Positions 1 through 8,270 of a stretch of DNA of 37,604 bases are shown here, piece after piece (position 1 is the stretch's first letter; each line of letters begins with the position of its first letter). A model generated the notes under the pieces. That model saw only the letters and a list, made by a program, of their open reading frames with translations, had not been told where the DNA came from and did no database searches. The position numbers and the translations under genes were made by a program. The stretch lies in contig CALUWU010000155.1 of the NCBI GenBank assembly GCA_944324555.1, positions 1-37,604 on the forward strand. The letters are read 5' to 3'. The stretch is from an uncultured Desulfovibrio sp. Its GTDB lineage: Bacteria > Desulfobacterota > Desulfovibrionia > Desulfovibrionales > Desulfovibrionaceae.

Positions 1-35
1 GGGAAACACCTCCCGCGCGAGCGGAGGGGTTTCCC
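1..35. repeat. Hairpin repeat, copy A
   Basis: Inverted repeat cut by the window edge. Arms 1-7 and 29-35 and then 9-13 and 23-27 pair, with one A-G mismatch, around a nine-base loop CGCGCGAGC. The loop differs by one base from the loop of copy C (37303-37355), so this is a member of the same family and in the same orientation. It lies about 60 bases past the thiH stop and could also serve as a transcript end, but no T-run is seen. Confidence 0.65.
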
Positions 36-96
36 TTCCCCCAACACTACAAACAGAAACAGCCGCCTCTTTCGGAAAAGGCCTGCGGGAGGGGGA

Positions 97-1215
97 TCAG
101 GCGGCGGGGGCGGGGTCTTCCCAGTCCTTGAGGACAGCCTGATAGCCGAGACGGGCGAGGGCTTCGGTCATTTCTTCGACGCTGCGGTGGTCGGTGATTT
201 CGAACTGACCGATATCGTCGCCGCTGGTGGCGCGGCCTCCGACCGCGGTGGAGACTCCGGCGGAGACGCGGGTTACGCCCAGGGGAATCAGGTTGTTACG
301 CATGGAGGCGCTTTCGCGGCTGGAGCAGGTGATGGGCGAGCGGGGGAGGAAGCAGCGAAGCGCGGTGACGTACTGGACGAATTGCCGGTCGCCGAGGGCG
401 TGGGGTACGTCGAACTGTCCTTCGTGGGGGCAGATGCGGGGGATGGAGAGACCGACGTCGACGCCGGGGAAGGTACGCAGCAGCCACCAGGCGTGCAGAC
501 CGGTGGCGAAAGCGTCCTGAATGAACTCATCGAGGCCGAGGAGGGCGCCGAGACCAAGACTCCGCATGCCGCCGCGCGCGGCGCGCTCGGGGGCGGTCAG
601 GCGAAAGGCGTAATCGCGCTTGGGGCCGGCGGGATGGAGCCAGTCGTAGAGTTCGGGGTTATAGGTTTCCTGGAACATTGTCATGTTATCGACGCCTGCC
701 TGAACGAGGAAGGCGTATTCCTCTTCCGTCATGGAGTAGACTTCGACGCCGACGGAGGCAAACAGGGGCTTGATGCGCCGGGCCACGTCGGCGATGTATT
801 CCGGGGAGGATATCTTGCGGGCGTCGCCGGTAAGCAGAAGGATGTGCTGAAGCCCCATTGCGGCGATGACGCGGGCTTCGGCCTCGGCTTCATCGACGGA
901 GAGATGACGGCGATGCAGCTGGTTGTTGGCGTTGAAGCCGCAGTAGCGGCACTGGTTGGTGCAGTAGTCGGAGACGTACAGGGGCGTGAAGAGATTTACG
1001 GCGCGGCCGAAGTAACGGAGCGTGAGATCGTGGGCGCGCCGGGCCATGCTCTCCAGATGGGGCGCCGCGGCCGGGGAGAGAAGGACGAGAAAGTCTTCGG
1101 GGCGCAGGCTGTCTTTTTCCAGAGCGGCAAGGACTTGCGCGTCGGTGGCTTTTTCGGCGATTTCCGCGCGGCGTTCACGAGGCCATTGGTCGAGAGCATC
1201 CTGAAAGGTCGTCAT
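97..1215 (-). CDS. thiH: 2-iminoacetate synthase ThiH
   Basis: Radical-SAM tyrosine lyase that cleaves tyrosine to dehydroglycine (2-iminoacetate) and p-cresol for the thiazole ring of thiamine in anaerobes. The protein has 372 residues, the usual ThiH length. The radical-SAM cluster motif CTNQCRYCGF (CX3CX2C) is near residue 85. The conserved stretch PRICPHEGQF and the C-terminal ThiH/BATS-type region (CSSRESASMRNNL) are present. The start is the ATG at 1215, 11 bases after the thiG stop, giving an N-terminus MTTFQDALDQW. It is the last gene of thiS-thiG-thiH, under the TPP riboswitch at 2530-2614. An ATG-less extension of the frame upstream overlaps thiG and is rejected. No thiF or thiE follows inside the window. 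Confidence 0.95.
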   Translation of the reverse strand: MTTFQDALDQWPRERRAEIAEKATDAQVLAALEKDSLRPEDFLVLLSPAAAPHLESMARRAHDLTLRYFGRAVNLFTPLYVSDYCTNQCRYCGFNANNQLHRRHLSVDEAEAEARVIAAMGLQHILLLTGDARKISSPEYIADVARRIKPLFASVGVEVYSMTEEEYAFLVQAGVDNMTMFQETYNPELYDWLHPAGPKRDYAFRLTAPERAARGGMRSLGLGALLGLDEFIQDAFATGLHAWWLLRTFPGVDVGLSIPRICPHEGQFDVPHALGDRQFVQYVTALRCFLPRSPITCSSRESASMRNNLIPLGVTRVSAGVSTAVGGRATSGDDIGQFEITDHRSVEEMTEALARLGYQAVLKDWEDPAPAA

Positions 1216-1226
1216 GACGCGCGCTC

Positions 1227-1997
1227 CTAGCGAAGAAAGCCGGTGAGGGGGGACGAGGCTTCCGCGCCTTCGGCAACGGATCTGACGGCGCCGGGACCGG
1301 CGAGCCAGGCGTTGCGTCCCGCTTCCACGGCGGCGCGGAAGGCGGCGGCCATACGGACGGGATCGGCGGCGGAAGCAATGGCGGTATTGACGAGACAGGC
1401 GGCCGCGCCCATTTCCATGGCTTCGCAGGCTTCGGAGGGCTTGCCTATGCCCGCGTCCACGATGACGGGCGCGTCCAGCTCTTCCAGAAGGATAGCGATC
1501 ATTTCTTTGGTGCGGAGGCCGCGATTGGTGCCTATGGGCGCGCCCAGAGGCATGACGGCGGCGGCTCCGGCGTCGAGGCAGGCCCGGGCCACATAGAGAT
1601 CGGGATTTATATAGGGCAGGACGGTGAAGCCTTCCCGCGCGAGGATCTCCGTGGCGCGGGCGGTTTCGTAGCCGTCGGGGAGGAGGTGGCGGGCGTCGCT
1701 GATGACTTCGATCTTTATCCAGTCGCCGCATCCGGCGGCCCGGGCGAGGCGGGCGAGCCTGACGGCTTCTTCGGCGGTGCGCGCGCCGCTGGTGTTGGGG
1801 AGCAGGCGCATGGTCTTGGGAATATGGGACACGATGCCTTCGCCGCCCTTGTCGACGCGACGCATGGCGACGGTAATGACTTCGGCGCCGCTGGCTTCGG
1901 CCACGGCGGGAATCTGACTGTCGGAGCCGTATTTGCCGGTACCGATGAAAAGGCGGCTGCGGAGGGTGACGCCGCCAAGAACAAAGGGATCGTTCAT
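1227..1997 (-). CDS. thiG: Thiazole synthase ThiG
   Basis: Forms the thiazole phosphate of thiamine from 1-deoxy-D-xylulose 5-phosphate, dehydroglycine (from ThiH) and ThiS thiocarboxylate. It has 256 residues, normal for ThiG. The TIM-barrel motifs are clear: FIGTGKYGS at the N-terminus, [14 protein letters not shown], the KIEVI stretch with the Schiff-base lysine, and the phosphate-binding [11 protein letters not shown] and VNTAIA. The ATG at 1997 is chosen because an AGGAGT Shine-Dalgarno sits seven bases upstream; the open frame extends further upstream but that part is not ThiG-like. A 193-base gap separates it from thiS. Co-transcription with thiS and thiH is inferred. Confidence 0.96.
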   Translation of the reverse strand: MNDPFVLGGVTLRSRLFIGTGKYGSDSQIPAVAEASGAEVITVAMRRVDKGGEGIVSHIPKTMRLLPNTSGARTAEEAVRLARLARAAGCGDWIKIEVISDARHLLPDGYETARATEILAREGFTVLPYINPDLYVARACLDAGAAAVMPLGAPIGTNRGLRTKEMIAILLEELDAPVIVDAGIGKPSEACEAMEMGAAACLVNTAIASAADPVRMAAAFRAAVEAGRNAWLAGPGAVRSVAEGAEASSPLTGFLR

Positions 1998-2190
1998 GGT
2001 GTTTACTCCTGAAGGGAAACGGGAGGGGGACGCCGTGTTTCGGGGGGCGCGGTGAAAGAACCGGTGACGTGCCTGAACGGGGCGTTTGAAGGCGTGCGAG
2101 AGCGGGGAGACGAGAGAGCCGGGCGGCGCCGGCGTTTTTGTTTCGCGGGGAAGCCGTCGGGCGCGACTCCTTGCCTCCGGGAAGGCGCGC

Positions 2191-2391
2191 CTAGCCGCCG
2201 CCGACGAAGTGAACGATTTCGATGCTGTCGCCGTCGGCAAGGGGCGTGTCGGCGAAGGCGGCGGCGGGGACTATGTCGCCGTTGCGTTCCACGACGACGA
2301 CGGCGGGATCGTTGCCGCGGGCGTGCAGCATGCCGTCGATGGTCAGGCCGTCGTCCAGCGATACCTGTTCGCCGTTAATGACGAGCTTCAT
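2191..2391 (-). CDS. thiS: Sulfur carrier protein ThiS
   Basis: Small ubiquitin-fold sulfur carrier of thiamine biosynthesis; its C-terminal glycine is adenylated and thiocarboxylated, then gives sulfur to ThiG. It has 66 residues, starting [12 protein letters not shown] and ending VHFVGGG, the flexible Gly-Gly tail required for activation. The ATG at 2391 has a GGAGG-type ribosome site just upstream. It is the first gene after the TPP riboswitch and terminator. The adenylyltransferase ThiF that normally charges it is not in this window. Confidence 0.93.
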   Translation of the reverse strand: MKLVINGEQVSLDDGLTIDGMLHARGNDPAVVVVERNGDIVPAAAFADTPLADGDSIEIVHFVGGG

Positions 2392-2432
2392 GGGAGGGCC
2401 TCCAGATGTTTGCGGCTGGATTCTTGGGGAAA

Positions 2433-2470
2433 TAAAAAAAGCGCGTCCCGTCAAGGAAGGGACACGCCGC
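2433..2470 (-). terminator. Riboswitch-controlled terminator of thiSGH
   Basis: On the minus strand a stem GCGTGTCCC / GGGACGCGC (one G-U pair) with a nine-base loop is followed by seven T residues. It lies between the TPP aptamer and thiS, the position expected for a transcription-attenuating expression platform. Inference: with TPP bound, this terminator forms and thiSGH is switched off. Confidence 0.8.
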
Positions 2471-2529
2471 GCAGAGGAAGAGGCCGCGCATGGCATGCGC
2501 GCCTTGTTCGCCCGCCGGATGCGGGGCGC

Positions 2530-2614
2530 CAGCTTCCCTACGTCAGTACTACCTGCCTCAGGTTCCGGGGTCAGGACGCTTACGCCCTTTCTCAGCCTTT
2601 GTCGGCTCCCCCAG
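2530..2614 (-). promoter_or_regulatory. TPP riboswitch (THI element)
   Basis: Read on the minus strand, the segment holds the conserved TPP aptamer landmarks in order: GGGGGAGCC, GGCTGAGA, then GACCCCGGAACCTGA, and finally GTACTGACGTAGGGAAG. These match the thi-box consensus (CUGAGA, ACCUGA, GCGUAGGGA). It sits about 140 bases upstream of thiS, downstream of a promoter at 2626-2654, and upstream of an intrinsic terminator. It senses thiamine pyrophosphate and represses thiSGH. Confidence 0.95.
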
Positions 2615-2625
2615 CCGGGATAATT

Positions 2626-2654
2626 ATTGTAGTCCTGCGGGCGTTTGAATGCAA
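2626..2654 (-). promoter_or_regulatory. Sigma70-type promoter of the thi operon
   Basis: On the minus strand -35 TTGCAT (2649-2654) and -10 TACAAT (2626-2631) are separated by exactly 17 bases. Transcription would begin a few bases before the TPP aptamer, which fits a riboswitch leader. Confidence 0.7.
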
Positions 2655-2736
2655 GCATGGCAAAGGTTCGACGCAACGCAAGCGCGCAATGCGATTTGTT
2701 TTTTTAATTATGTGCAATTTCAATAAGTTAATTTTG

Positions 2737-2752
2737 AGGTATGTTTTTTGCA
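2737..2752 (+). promoter_or_regulatory. Sigma54-type promoter before flgI
   Basis: AGGTATG then TTGCA, with the invariant GG (2738-2739) and GC (2750-2751) exactly ten bases apart and a T-rich spacer. The -24 box is imperfect (GGT instead of GGC). It lies about 40 bases before the flgI start. Sigma54 control of rod and hook genes is common in polar-flagellated bacteria; this assignment is inferred. Confidence 0.5.
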
Positions 2753-2792
2753 ATGACTAGCCTTGCCGGAGTCCCGGCAAGGAGTGTGCGTC

Positions 2793-3923
2793 ATGATCCT
2801 GACATCCAGACTAATGCAAGGCCCCCTGTGCCGCCGTTGGTGCGCGGCCGTGGCCGCCGTCGTCATCATGGCCTTTGCCGTTCCGGCCCAGGCTGTTCGA
2901 ATCAAGGATATCGCCACGTTTTCCGGCGTGCGCGACAATCAGTTGATCGGCTACGGCCTCGTTGTGGGCCTGCAAGGCACAGGCGACAAGAAAGATTCTG
3001 TTTTCACCCTCAGTTCCATGAAAAACATGATGGACAAGATGGGGATAGGCCTCGATTCCGGCTCGTTGAAGATCAAGAACGTGGCCTCGGTCATGGTAAC
3101 GGCGAAAATGCCCGTTTCCTCCAAGCCGGGAACGCGGCTTGACGTCACCGTATCGTCGGTGGGCGACGCCACGTCCCTGCTGGGCGGCGTGCTGCTGCAA
3201 ACGGCCCTGAAGGGCGTGGACGGCAAGATTTATGCGCTGGCCCAGGGGCCGCTGGTTGTGGGCGGCTATTCCGTGCAGGGCGCGGCCGCCAGCACGCAGA
3301 AGAACATCAATACCGTGGGCCTGATTCCCGGCGGCGGTATTGTGGAGCGCAGTATTCCTTTTGAGTTCAATCAGCAGGATACGCTGACGCTGAACATGCG
3401 GACGCCGGACTTTTCCACGGCGCAGCAGATTTCCGAACGCCTCAATGCCGCCATGGGCGGCCCCTTCGCGCGGGCGGTGGACGCCGCTTCGGTGGAAATG
3501 CGCATTCCGCCGCAGTACCGCAGCAACATGGTTCCGTTGATGGCCTCCGTCGAAAATCTGGAAGTGACGCCGGATACGGCCGCCAAGGTTGTTGTGGATG
3601 AAAAGACCGGCACGGTGGTGCTCGGGCGCGACGTGCGTATTTCCCGCGCGGCCGTGGCCCACGGCAATTTGCAGATTACGGTGCAGGAAAGCGAACAGGT
3701 TTCGCAGCCCGGGCCCTTCTCGCAGGGGCAGACGGTTGTCACGCCGCAGACGGATATCAATGTGCGCGAAGAAAACCGCAAGCTCAATCTGCTGGAAGGC
3801 GCCACGTTGCAGGAGCTGGTTGACGGCCTTAACGCCATCGGCGCGACGCCGCGCGACCTGATTTCCATTCTGCGCAGTCTCAAGGCATCGGGTTCGCTGC
3901 ATGCGGATCTGGAGGTGATTTAA
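2793..3923 (+). CDS. flgI: Flagellar P-ring protein FlgI
   Basis: Forms the P-ring around the flagellar rod in the periplasm. The protein has 376 residues, typical of FlgI. A Sec signal peptide is visible (MILTSRLMQ... ending VPAQA, cleavage before VRIKDIA, about residue 34). Hallmarks include [25 protein letters not shown] with GTGDK, the [10 protein letters not shown] segment, and the C-terminal [20 protein letters not shown] followed by [21 protein letters not shown]. The ATG at 2793 is chosen because AAGGAG (2779-2784) is eight bases upstream; an in-frame TTG at 2763 would spoil the signal peptide. flgJ starts on the base after its stop codon, so the two are translationally coupled. A hairpin at 2762-2781 abuts the ribosome site. 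Confidence 0.96.
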   Translation: MILTSRLMQGPLCRRWCAAVAAVVIMAFAVPAQAVRIKDIATFSGVRDNQLIGYGLVVGLQGTGDKKDSVFTLSSMKNMMDKMGIGLDSGSLKIKNVASVMVTAKMPVSSKPGTRLDVTVSSVGDATSLLGGVLLQTALKGVDGKIYALAQGPLVVGGYSVQGAAASTQKNINTVGLIPGGGIVERSIPFEFNQQDTLTLNMRTPDFSTAQQISERLNAAMGGPFARAVDAASVEMRIPPQYRSNMVPLMASVENLEVTPDTAAKVVVDEKTGTVVLGRDVRISRAAVAHGNLQITVQESEQVSQPGPFSQGQTVVTPQTDINVREENRKLNLLEGATLQELVDGLNAIGATPRDLISILRSLKASGSLHADLEVI

Positions 3924-5177
3924 ATGAAGTCGACCTTTGACGACGCCATGTTGGCGGCCTCTTTCGGGCGGTCGCAGGGACAGGTTTCGGAGCTGAGCAA
4001 TCATGTGCGCGGTCTCGGTCAGCCTTCGAGCGCGGGACTTTCGCCGGAACAGAAGGATCGCCGGCTGCGCGATGCCTGCGAGGGATTTGAATCCATCTTC
4101 ATTCAGAAGATGTGGCAGCAGATGCGCGCGACCCTGCCTCAGGAGGGTCTGCTCCGGGGGCGCGATGAAGCCTACTGGCAGGACATGTACGACCAGGAAC
4201 TGGCCAAGAGCATGGCCAGCGCCGGGGGTATCGGCCTTGCCAATATGATGTACGAGCAGCTTTCCCGGAATCTGGTGTCCGCAAGCCGCAGCACGGCCTC
4301 GGCAAGCAGACCGGTGCGTTCGGCCTTTTCCGCTGAAGCCGCGCCCCTGCTGCCCGCGTCGAGCGAAGCGCCCGTCGCCGTCGCCGAGGGCAAGAGTCCG
4401 GTGGCCGGCAGCGGCGTGACGGCCTCCATTTATGAAGGGATAGCGCCGCAGGAAGGTCTTGTGCCGCAGGCGGTTCAGCAGCAGGCGCAGGCGGCGCAGG
4501 CGAATCCGGCCGCGGCCGCGCCCGCGGCGACGGCCGTCCCGGCGACGCCGGCCGCGCCGGTCGCGCAGAACGCGCCGGAAGTGGAACAGGCGCTTGCCCT
4601 GCTGCGTTCGCGCCAGACGGCCGAGCCTGTGCAGGCGGCGACGGATACTCGGAAGAATCGCGGACGCTCGCGGCGCAGCTCGCAGCTTACGGGGCTGCAA
4701 ATGGCGCAGCAGGCGCAGCGCGAAGCCGGAGACAAGCTTGGAAACGGCGTTCGTCCCGCGCCGTTTGAACGGCGCGCCAGCCGTCAGGCGCCGCCTTCGG
4801 CCGGTCAGCTGGCCGCCGCCAACGCCAACGCCTCTCAGGCGCCCCAGGGCGCGGCCCAGACGCCGCAGCCCCAGTCCAAGGTGCGGCGCGTGCGCTATTC
4901 GACAAATCTGCCCCCGCAGAAGCGTCAGACCGACAAGGAAGATCTGATTCGTGTGCTGAACATGGACAGCCCGCAACCCAGAATTAATGACAGCGCCGGC
5001 ATAGCCGCCTATCAGCAGGCCGCCGCGGCGCAGGGAAATCCCGCCATGCCCAACAGCCGCGCGCAGGCCGTGCGCGACAGCGCCGCCCTGCGGCAAATGA
5101 TGGAAGCGCGGGAGGGAGGCCAGGCTTCGACGCCGGTGGTGACGACCGGTCCTCTGGCCCCGCTGACGGGCGCCTAG
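3924..5177 (+). CDS. flgJ: Rod-binding protein FlgJ, no muramidase domain
   Basis: Rod-cap/rod-binding protein used when the flagellar rod crosses the peptidoglycan. Residues about 40-115 match the FlgJ N-terminal rod-binding domain (LRDACEGFESIFIQKMWQQM, then LLRGRDEAYWQDMYDQELAK and GGIGLANMMYEQLSR). The C-terminal glucosaminidase domain of enterobacterial FlgJ is absent. In its place is a roughly 300-residue tail rich in Ala, Gln, Pro and Arg with no recognisable fold, so the protein (417 residues) is far longer than single-domain FlgJ homologues. The final 80 residues are less biased. ATG follows directly on the flgI TAA. A separate cell-wall hydrolase must open the wall; none is encoded nearby. 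Confidence 0.88.
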   Translation: MKSTFDDAMLAASFGRSQGQVSELSNHVRGLGQPSSAGLSPEQKDRRLRDACEGFESIFIQKMWQQMRATLPQEGLLRGRDEAYWQDMYDQELAKSMASAGGIGLANMMYEQLSRNLVSASRSTASASRPVRSAFSAEAAPLLPASSEAPVAVAEGKSPVAGSGVTASIYEGIAPQEGLVPQAVQQQAQAAQANPAAAAPAATAVPATPAAPVAQNAPEVEQALALLRSRQTAEPVQAATDTRKNRGRSRRSSQLTGLQMAQQAQREAGDKLGNGVRPAPFERRASRQAPPSAGQLAAANANASQAPQGAAQTPQPQSKVRRVRYSTNLPPQKRQTDKEDLIRVLNMDSPQPRINDSAGIAAYQQAAAAQGNPAMPNSRAQAVRDSAALRQMMEAREGGQASTPVVTTGPLAPLTGA

Positions 5178-5230
5178 AGCGTTTGGCTTTGAAATTTGAA
5201 ACGCAACGCGTTTCAAACTGAAAATGCTCT
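5176..5230. repeat. Palindromic repeat, short form of the interspersed family
   Basis: Perfect ten-base arms 5195-5204 and 5208-5217 (TTTGAAACGC / GCGTTTCAAA) with loop AAC, inside outer AGAGC...GCTCT arms at 5176-5180 and 5226-5230. Read on the minus strand, AGAGCATTTTCAGTTTGAAA matches the start of the repeat at 10924 except for one base. It begins at the flgJ stop codon and may act as a 3' end structure. Confidence 0.7.
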
Positions 5231-5600
5231 GGTCCGCGCGACGTTACAAAAAGCAGACTGGCCGGGAGTATCCACGCGGATACTCCCGCGCCGGACGCCT
5301 GTACGATCCGGCCTGCGGCATGAACCGTTTCGCGGGGATCGCCGCGGCGGGAGAGGCAGGCGTTTTCTTTGGGGCGCGTTCTCGCCCGGCGGCCCGCATT
5401 TTCCGTATTCTGCCGCTTCCATTTCCGGCCGCGGGGCCGTGCGCGCGCCGCAAGGCGGAGGGAAAGATTCCCTTTCCGGGAGCGTCTTTCGTACCGGCCG
5501 CGCGGCGTTCCGCCGGGCAATTTTGGACCAAGGAGGCAGACTCTTCCTATTCTGAAAAAGCGGATAATCCTATATCCCATTGTTTTTGCATGGTTTTTAT
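5231..5600. other. Non-coding gap before flgN
   Basis: About 370 bases without a credible gene. An 11-base perfect hairpin lies at 5263-5288 (CGGGAGTATCC / CGGATACTCCCG with loop ACGC). Open frames cross the gap but none resembles a protein or has a ribosome site. The right part becomes AT-rich ahead of the sigma54 promoter. Confidence 0.6.
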
Positions 5601-5601
5601 T

Positions 5602-5617
5602 TGGCATGCTTATTGCT
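5602..5617 (+). promoter_or_regulatory. Sigma54 promoter of flgN-flgK-flgL
   Basis: TTGGCATG-CTTA-TTGCT at 5601-5617 matches the sigma54 consensus (TTGGCACG-N4-TTGCW) at all but one base, with GG and GC ten bases apart. It is 73 bases before the flgN start, in an AT-rich patch. Confidence 0.85.
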
Positions 5618-5689
5618 AAAAACAATGTAAAACGGCAGAACCTGCCGCCCGAAACCCGCCTTTGCCGCGGGCATCGCGAGGTCAATCCC

Positions 5690-6160
5690 ATGTATCAGAA
5701 TATTTATGACTCTCTCTCCCGTCAGCACAAGGCGCTGCAACTTCTGGAAGAGTTGTTGCAGGAAGAATATTGCGTATTGCAGCAGCGTGATACCAACGCC
5801 ATCGCAAATCTTGAATTTTCCATTCAGGAACTGATTCGGCAGCTCGCGAGCGAAAAGGCGGCGGTCGTCGCCGAGCTGGCGGGTACGAAAGTGCTGGATT
5901 ACGCGTCCATGCTGCCTGAGGAGCAGGGCGAGGCCCTGCGCATCATCTTCCAGAAGGTGGACGACGCGGAACAGCTCACGTCGCGTCAGGCCTCCAGAAA
6001 CGCGCAGTTTTCTCTGGCCCTGCTGGATCAGAGCAGCCGGAATCTGATTGCCCTGACCAGCAACGTGGTGCCGGGACGACTGGAAACCTATAGTCGTTAC
6101 GGCGAAATGAACAAGCGCAATCGCCATCCGCAGGCGGCCATTCTCAGCGGGAGGTTGTAG
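5690..6160 (+). CDS. flgN: FlgN-type flagellar export chaperone
   Basis: Predicted cytoplasmic chaperone that keeps the junction proteins FlgK and FlgL unfolded for the flagellar export gate. The product has 156 residues, almost entirely heptad-like alpha-helix (for example SRQHKALQLLEELLQEEYCVLQ), as in the FlgN family. Position just before flgK and flgL is the best evidence. The ATG at 5690 is chosen because the frame upstream is arginine- and proline-rich and unlike FlgN, and GAGGT lies about ten bases before the ATG. flgK follows after three bases. It is the first gene behind the sigma54 promoter at 5602-5617. Confidence 0.8.
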   Translation: MYQNIYDSLSRQHKALQLLEELLQEEYCVLQQRDTNAIANLEFSIQELIRQLASEKAAVVAELAGTKVLDYASMLPEEQGEALRIIFQKVDDAEQLTSRQASRNAQFSLALLDQSSRNLIALTSNVVPGRLETYSRYGEMNKRNRHPQAAILSGRL

Positions 6161-6163
6161 GCC

Positions 6164-8245
6164 ATGCTGAACAATCTGCTCAATATCGGCAAGACTTCCC
6201 TGCAGGCTTCGCAGGCGTGGATCAACGTTACCGGCAACAATATCGCCAACGCCGATACCGATGGGTATTCGCGCCAGTATATCGACCAGCGCGATAGTTA
6301 CGCCATCAGCTATCGCCCCGGCGAAATGGGCATGGGCGTCAACGCCCAGCAGGTGCTGCGCTATTACGACAGCTTCCTGGAGCAGTCCTACATCCGCCAG
6401 AATACCAATTCGTCGCGCTGGAATGAACAGGACAAGCTGATGACGTCGCTGGAAACCCTGTTCAACGAATCCAACCGCACGGGCCTGAGCTCCACGCTCA
6501 ACGACTATTTCGAGGCGTGGAACGACCTGGCGCTCTATCCCGACAGCACGGCGCATCGTGAAAGCCTGCTGGCCTATGCGGACAACCTGAGCGACATGTT
6601 CAGGAATACCGCGGAAAAGATCGAGAAGATGCAGGACGACATGAGCGTATCCATCAAGGAAACGGTGGATCGCGTCAATGAAATCTCCCGCGCCATCGCC
6701 GATCTGAACAAGCAGATTTCCGCCAGCACGATCGACGGCGTCAGCAACCCCAACAGCCTGCTGGACGAACGGGATCAGCTCGTGCGCGAACTGTCCACCC
6801 TGGTGGACGTGCAGACCCTCGACAACGGCAAGGGCAATTTCACCGTGCAGCTGAGCACCGGCCAGCCGCTGGTGGACGGCGATCAGACCTATGATCTTGC
6901 CTACATGAAGGGCATTACGCAGAAGCGCCTTGAGCCCAATTCCACCTACAAGGGCAACGTGGAATATTCCGGGACCGACGGTTTCGAGTACACGCTGGAA
7001 GTGCTGGCCGGGAATCAGTTCCGCGTCTCGCTGGACGGCGGCAAGACCTGGCTGAAGGGCGAAGACGGGCAGGAACTGCGCTACGATATCGTCAATGACG
7101 GCAATGGCAAGAGCGTTCCCGTCAAGGTGAAGAACCTGGAAATTTCCTTCACGCTGACGGATGAACAGGGCAATCCGACCATGCCCTCCGCCGGCGACAA
7201 GTTCGACCTCGTGCCCAAGGACGCCCTGTACTGGATCGAGCCCACGAACGGCCCCCAGAACGTCACGCCGCAGGTGTCCCTTGACGGCACGGACAACGGG
7301 GATCGCGTGACCGGCGGCAAGCTGACGTCCTATTTCAATATTCGCGACGACAACTGCACGCGCTATCTGGACGAGCTCAACGCCACCGCCAAGAGCCTGA
7401 TCTGGGAAGTGAACCGCCAGCACAGCCAGGGCGCCGGCCTGCAGAATTACGACTATCTGCTGGGCACGGAAAGCGTCGGCGACATCACGCAGCCTCTGGG
7501 CAGCTGGCTGTCGCGCCTGACCTTCAGCGACAAGCTGGAAGCCGGCAACATCCAGTTCCACTTCTACGACAAGACGACCGGCGATTACACCACGACGGCC
7601 ACGCTGAACTTTGATCCCGCGACGGACAGCCTTGAAGACGTGCGCGACAAGCTGAACGCCCTCCAGGATGCGGACGGTAACCAGCTTCTCAACGTCACCA
7701 TTCAGGACGGCAAGCTGAACATTTCCAGCAACAATCCCAATCAGCAGTTTGCCATGGGCGAGGATTCGTCCGGTCTGATGGCGGCGCTGGGCCTGAATAC
7801 CTTCTTCTCGGGCGACGACGCCGACTCGCTGGCCGTCAATGGGATGCTGCATCAGAATCCCGCCTGGGTGGCTTCGGGGCAGGTCAACGGCGATCACGAA
7901 GTCAATCCCGGCGACCCCATTACGGCGCAGGGTATCGGCGCTCTTGCCAACAAGGACGTGGTCATCAGCACCGTCTGGAAGACGGTGGACAACCAGACCA
8001 TTTCCGAATTTTACGCCAACCTTGTGGCGAACGTCGGTTCCGACCGCCGTCTCAGCAAGACCAATTCCGAATACCACGCCACGCTGACGCAGGACCTGTA
8101 CGAGCGCACGCAGTCGGTCTCCGGCGTGAACCTCGACGAAGAACTGACAAATCTGATCAAGTACCAGCACTCCTATACGGCGGCGGCCAAGCTGGTCACC
8201 ACCGCTGATCAGATGCTGCAGACGCTGCTCGGCATCAAGCAGTAG
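6164..8245 (+). CDS. flgK: Flagellar hook-associated protein 1 FlgK
   Basis: First junction protein between hook and filament. The N-terminal D0 segment is classic (LNIGKTSLQASQAWINVTGNNIANADT followed by DGYSRQ), and the C-terminus has the matching helix (VNLDEELTNLIKYQHSYTAAAKLVTTADQMLQTLLGI). The SLLDERDQLVRELS segment near residue 205 is also typical of FlgK. At 693 residues it is longer than the roughly 550 of enteric FlgK; the extra length lies in the middle, surface-exposed domains. A module around residues 270-350 with RVSLDGGKTW resembles two modules in FlgL. Its stop codon lies inside a 14-base tandem duplication (8234-8261). Confidence 0.96.
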   Translation: MLNNLLNIGKTSLQASQAWINVTGNNIANADTDGYSRQYIDQRDSYAISYRPGEMGMGVNAQQVLRYYDSFLEQSYIRQNTNSSRWNEQDKLMTSLETLFNESNRTGLSSTLNDYFEAWNDLALYPDSTAHRESLLAYADNLSDMFRNTAEKIEKMQDDMSVSIKETVDRVNEISRAIADLNKQISASTIDGVSNPNSLLDERDQLVRELSTLVDVQTLDNGKGNFTVQLSTGQPLVDGDQTYDLAYMKGITQKRLEPNSTYKGNVEYSGTDGFEYTLEVLAGNQFRVSLDGGKTWLKGEDGQELRYDIVNDGNGKSVPVKVKNLEISFTLTDEQGNPTMPSAGDKFDLVPKDALYWIEPTNGPQNVTPQVSLDGTDNGDRVTGGKLTSYFNIRDDNCTRYLDELNATAKSLIWEVNRQHSQGAGLQNYDYLLGTESVGDITQPLGSWLSRLTFSDKLEAGNIQFHFYDKTTGDYTTTATLNFDPATDSLEDVRDKLNALQDADGNQLLNVTIQDGKLNISSNNPNQQFAMGEDSSGLMAALGLNTFFSGDDADSLAVNGMLHQNPAWVASGQVNGDHEVNPGDPITAQGIGALANKDVVISTVWKTVDNQTISEFYANLVANVGSDRRLSKTNSEYHATLTQDLYERTQSVSGVNLDEELTNLIKYQHSYTAAAKLVTTADQMLQTLLGIKQ

Positions 8246-8270
8246 CTATCAGGCAGTAGCGGAGGATTTC

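Noticed and set aside
2811-5216. Minus-strand open frame of about 800 codons opposite flgI and flgJ
   Set aside because: Shadow of GC-rich coding on the plus strand; composition is Arg/His/Gly-rich and matches no family.
5224-5619. Plus-strand frame of 131 codons in the flgJ-flgN gap
   Set aside because: Starts inside a palindromic repeat, runs over hairpins and a sigma54 promoter, and matches nothing known.
5597-8170. Minus-strand open frame of about 850 codons opposite flgN and flgK
   Set aside because: Antisense to two clear flagellar genes; no ribosome site or recognisable domain.
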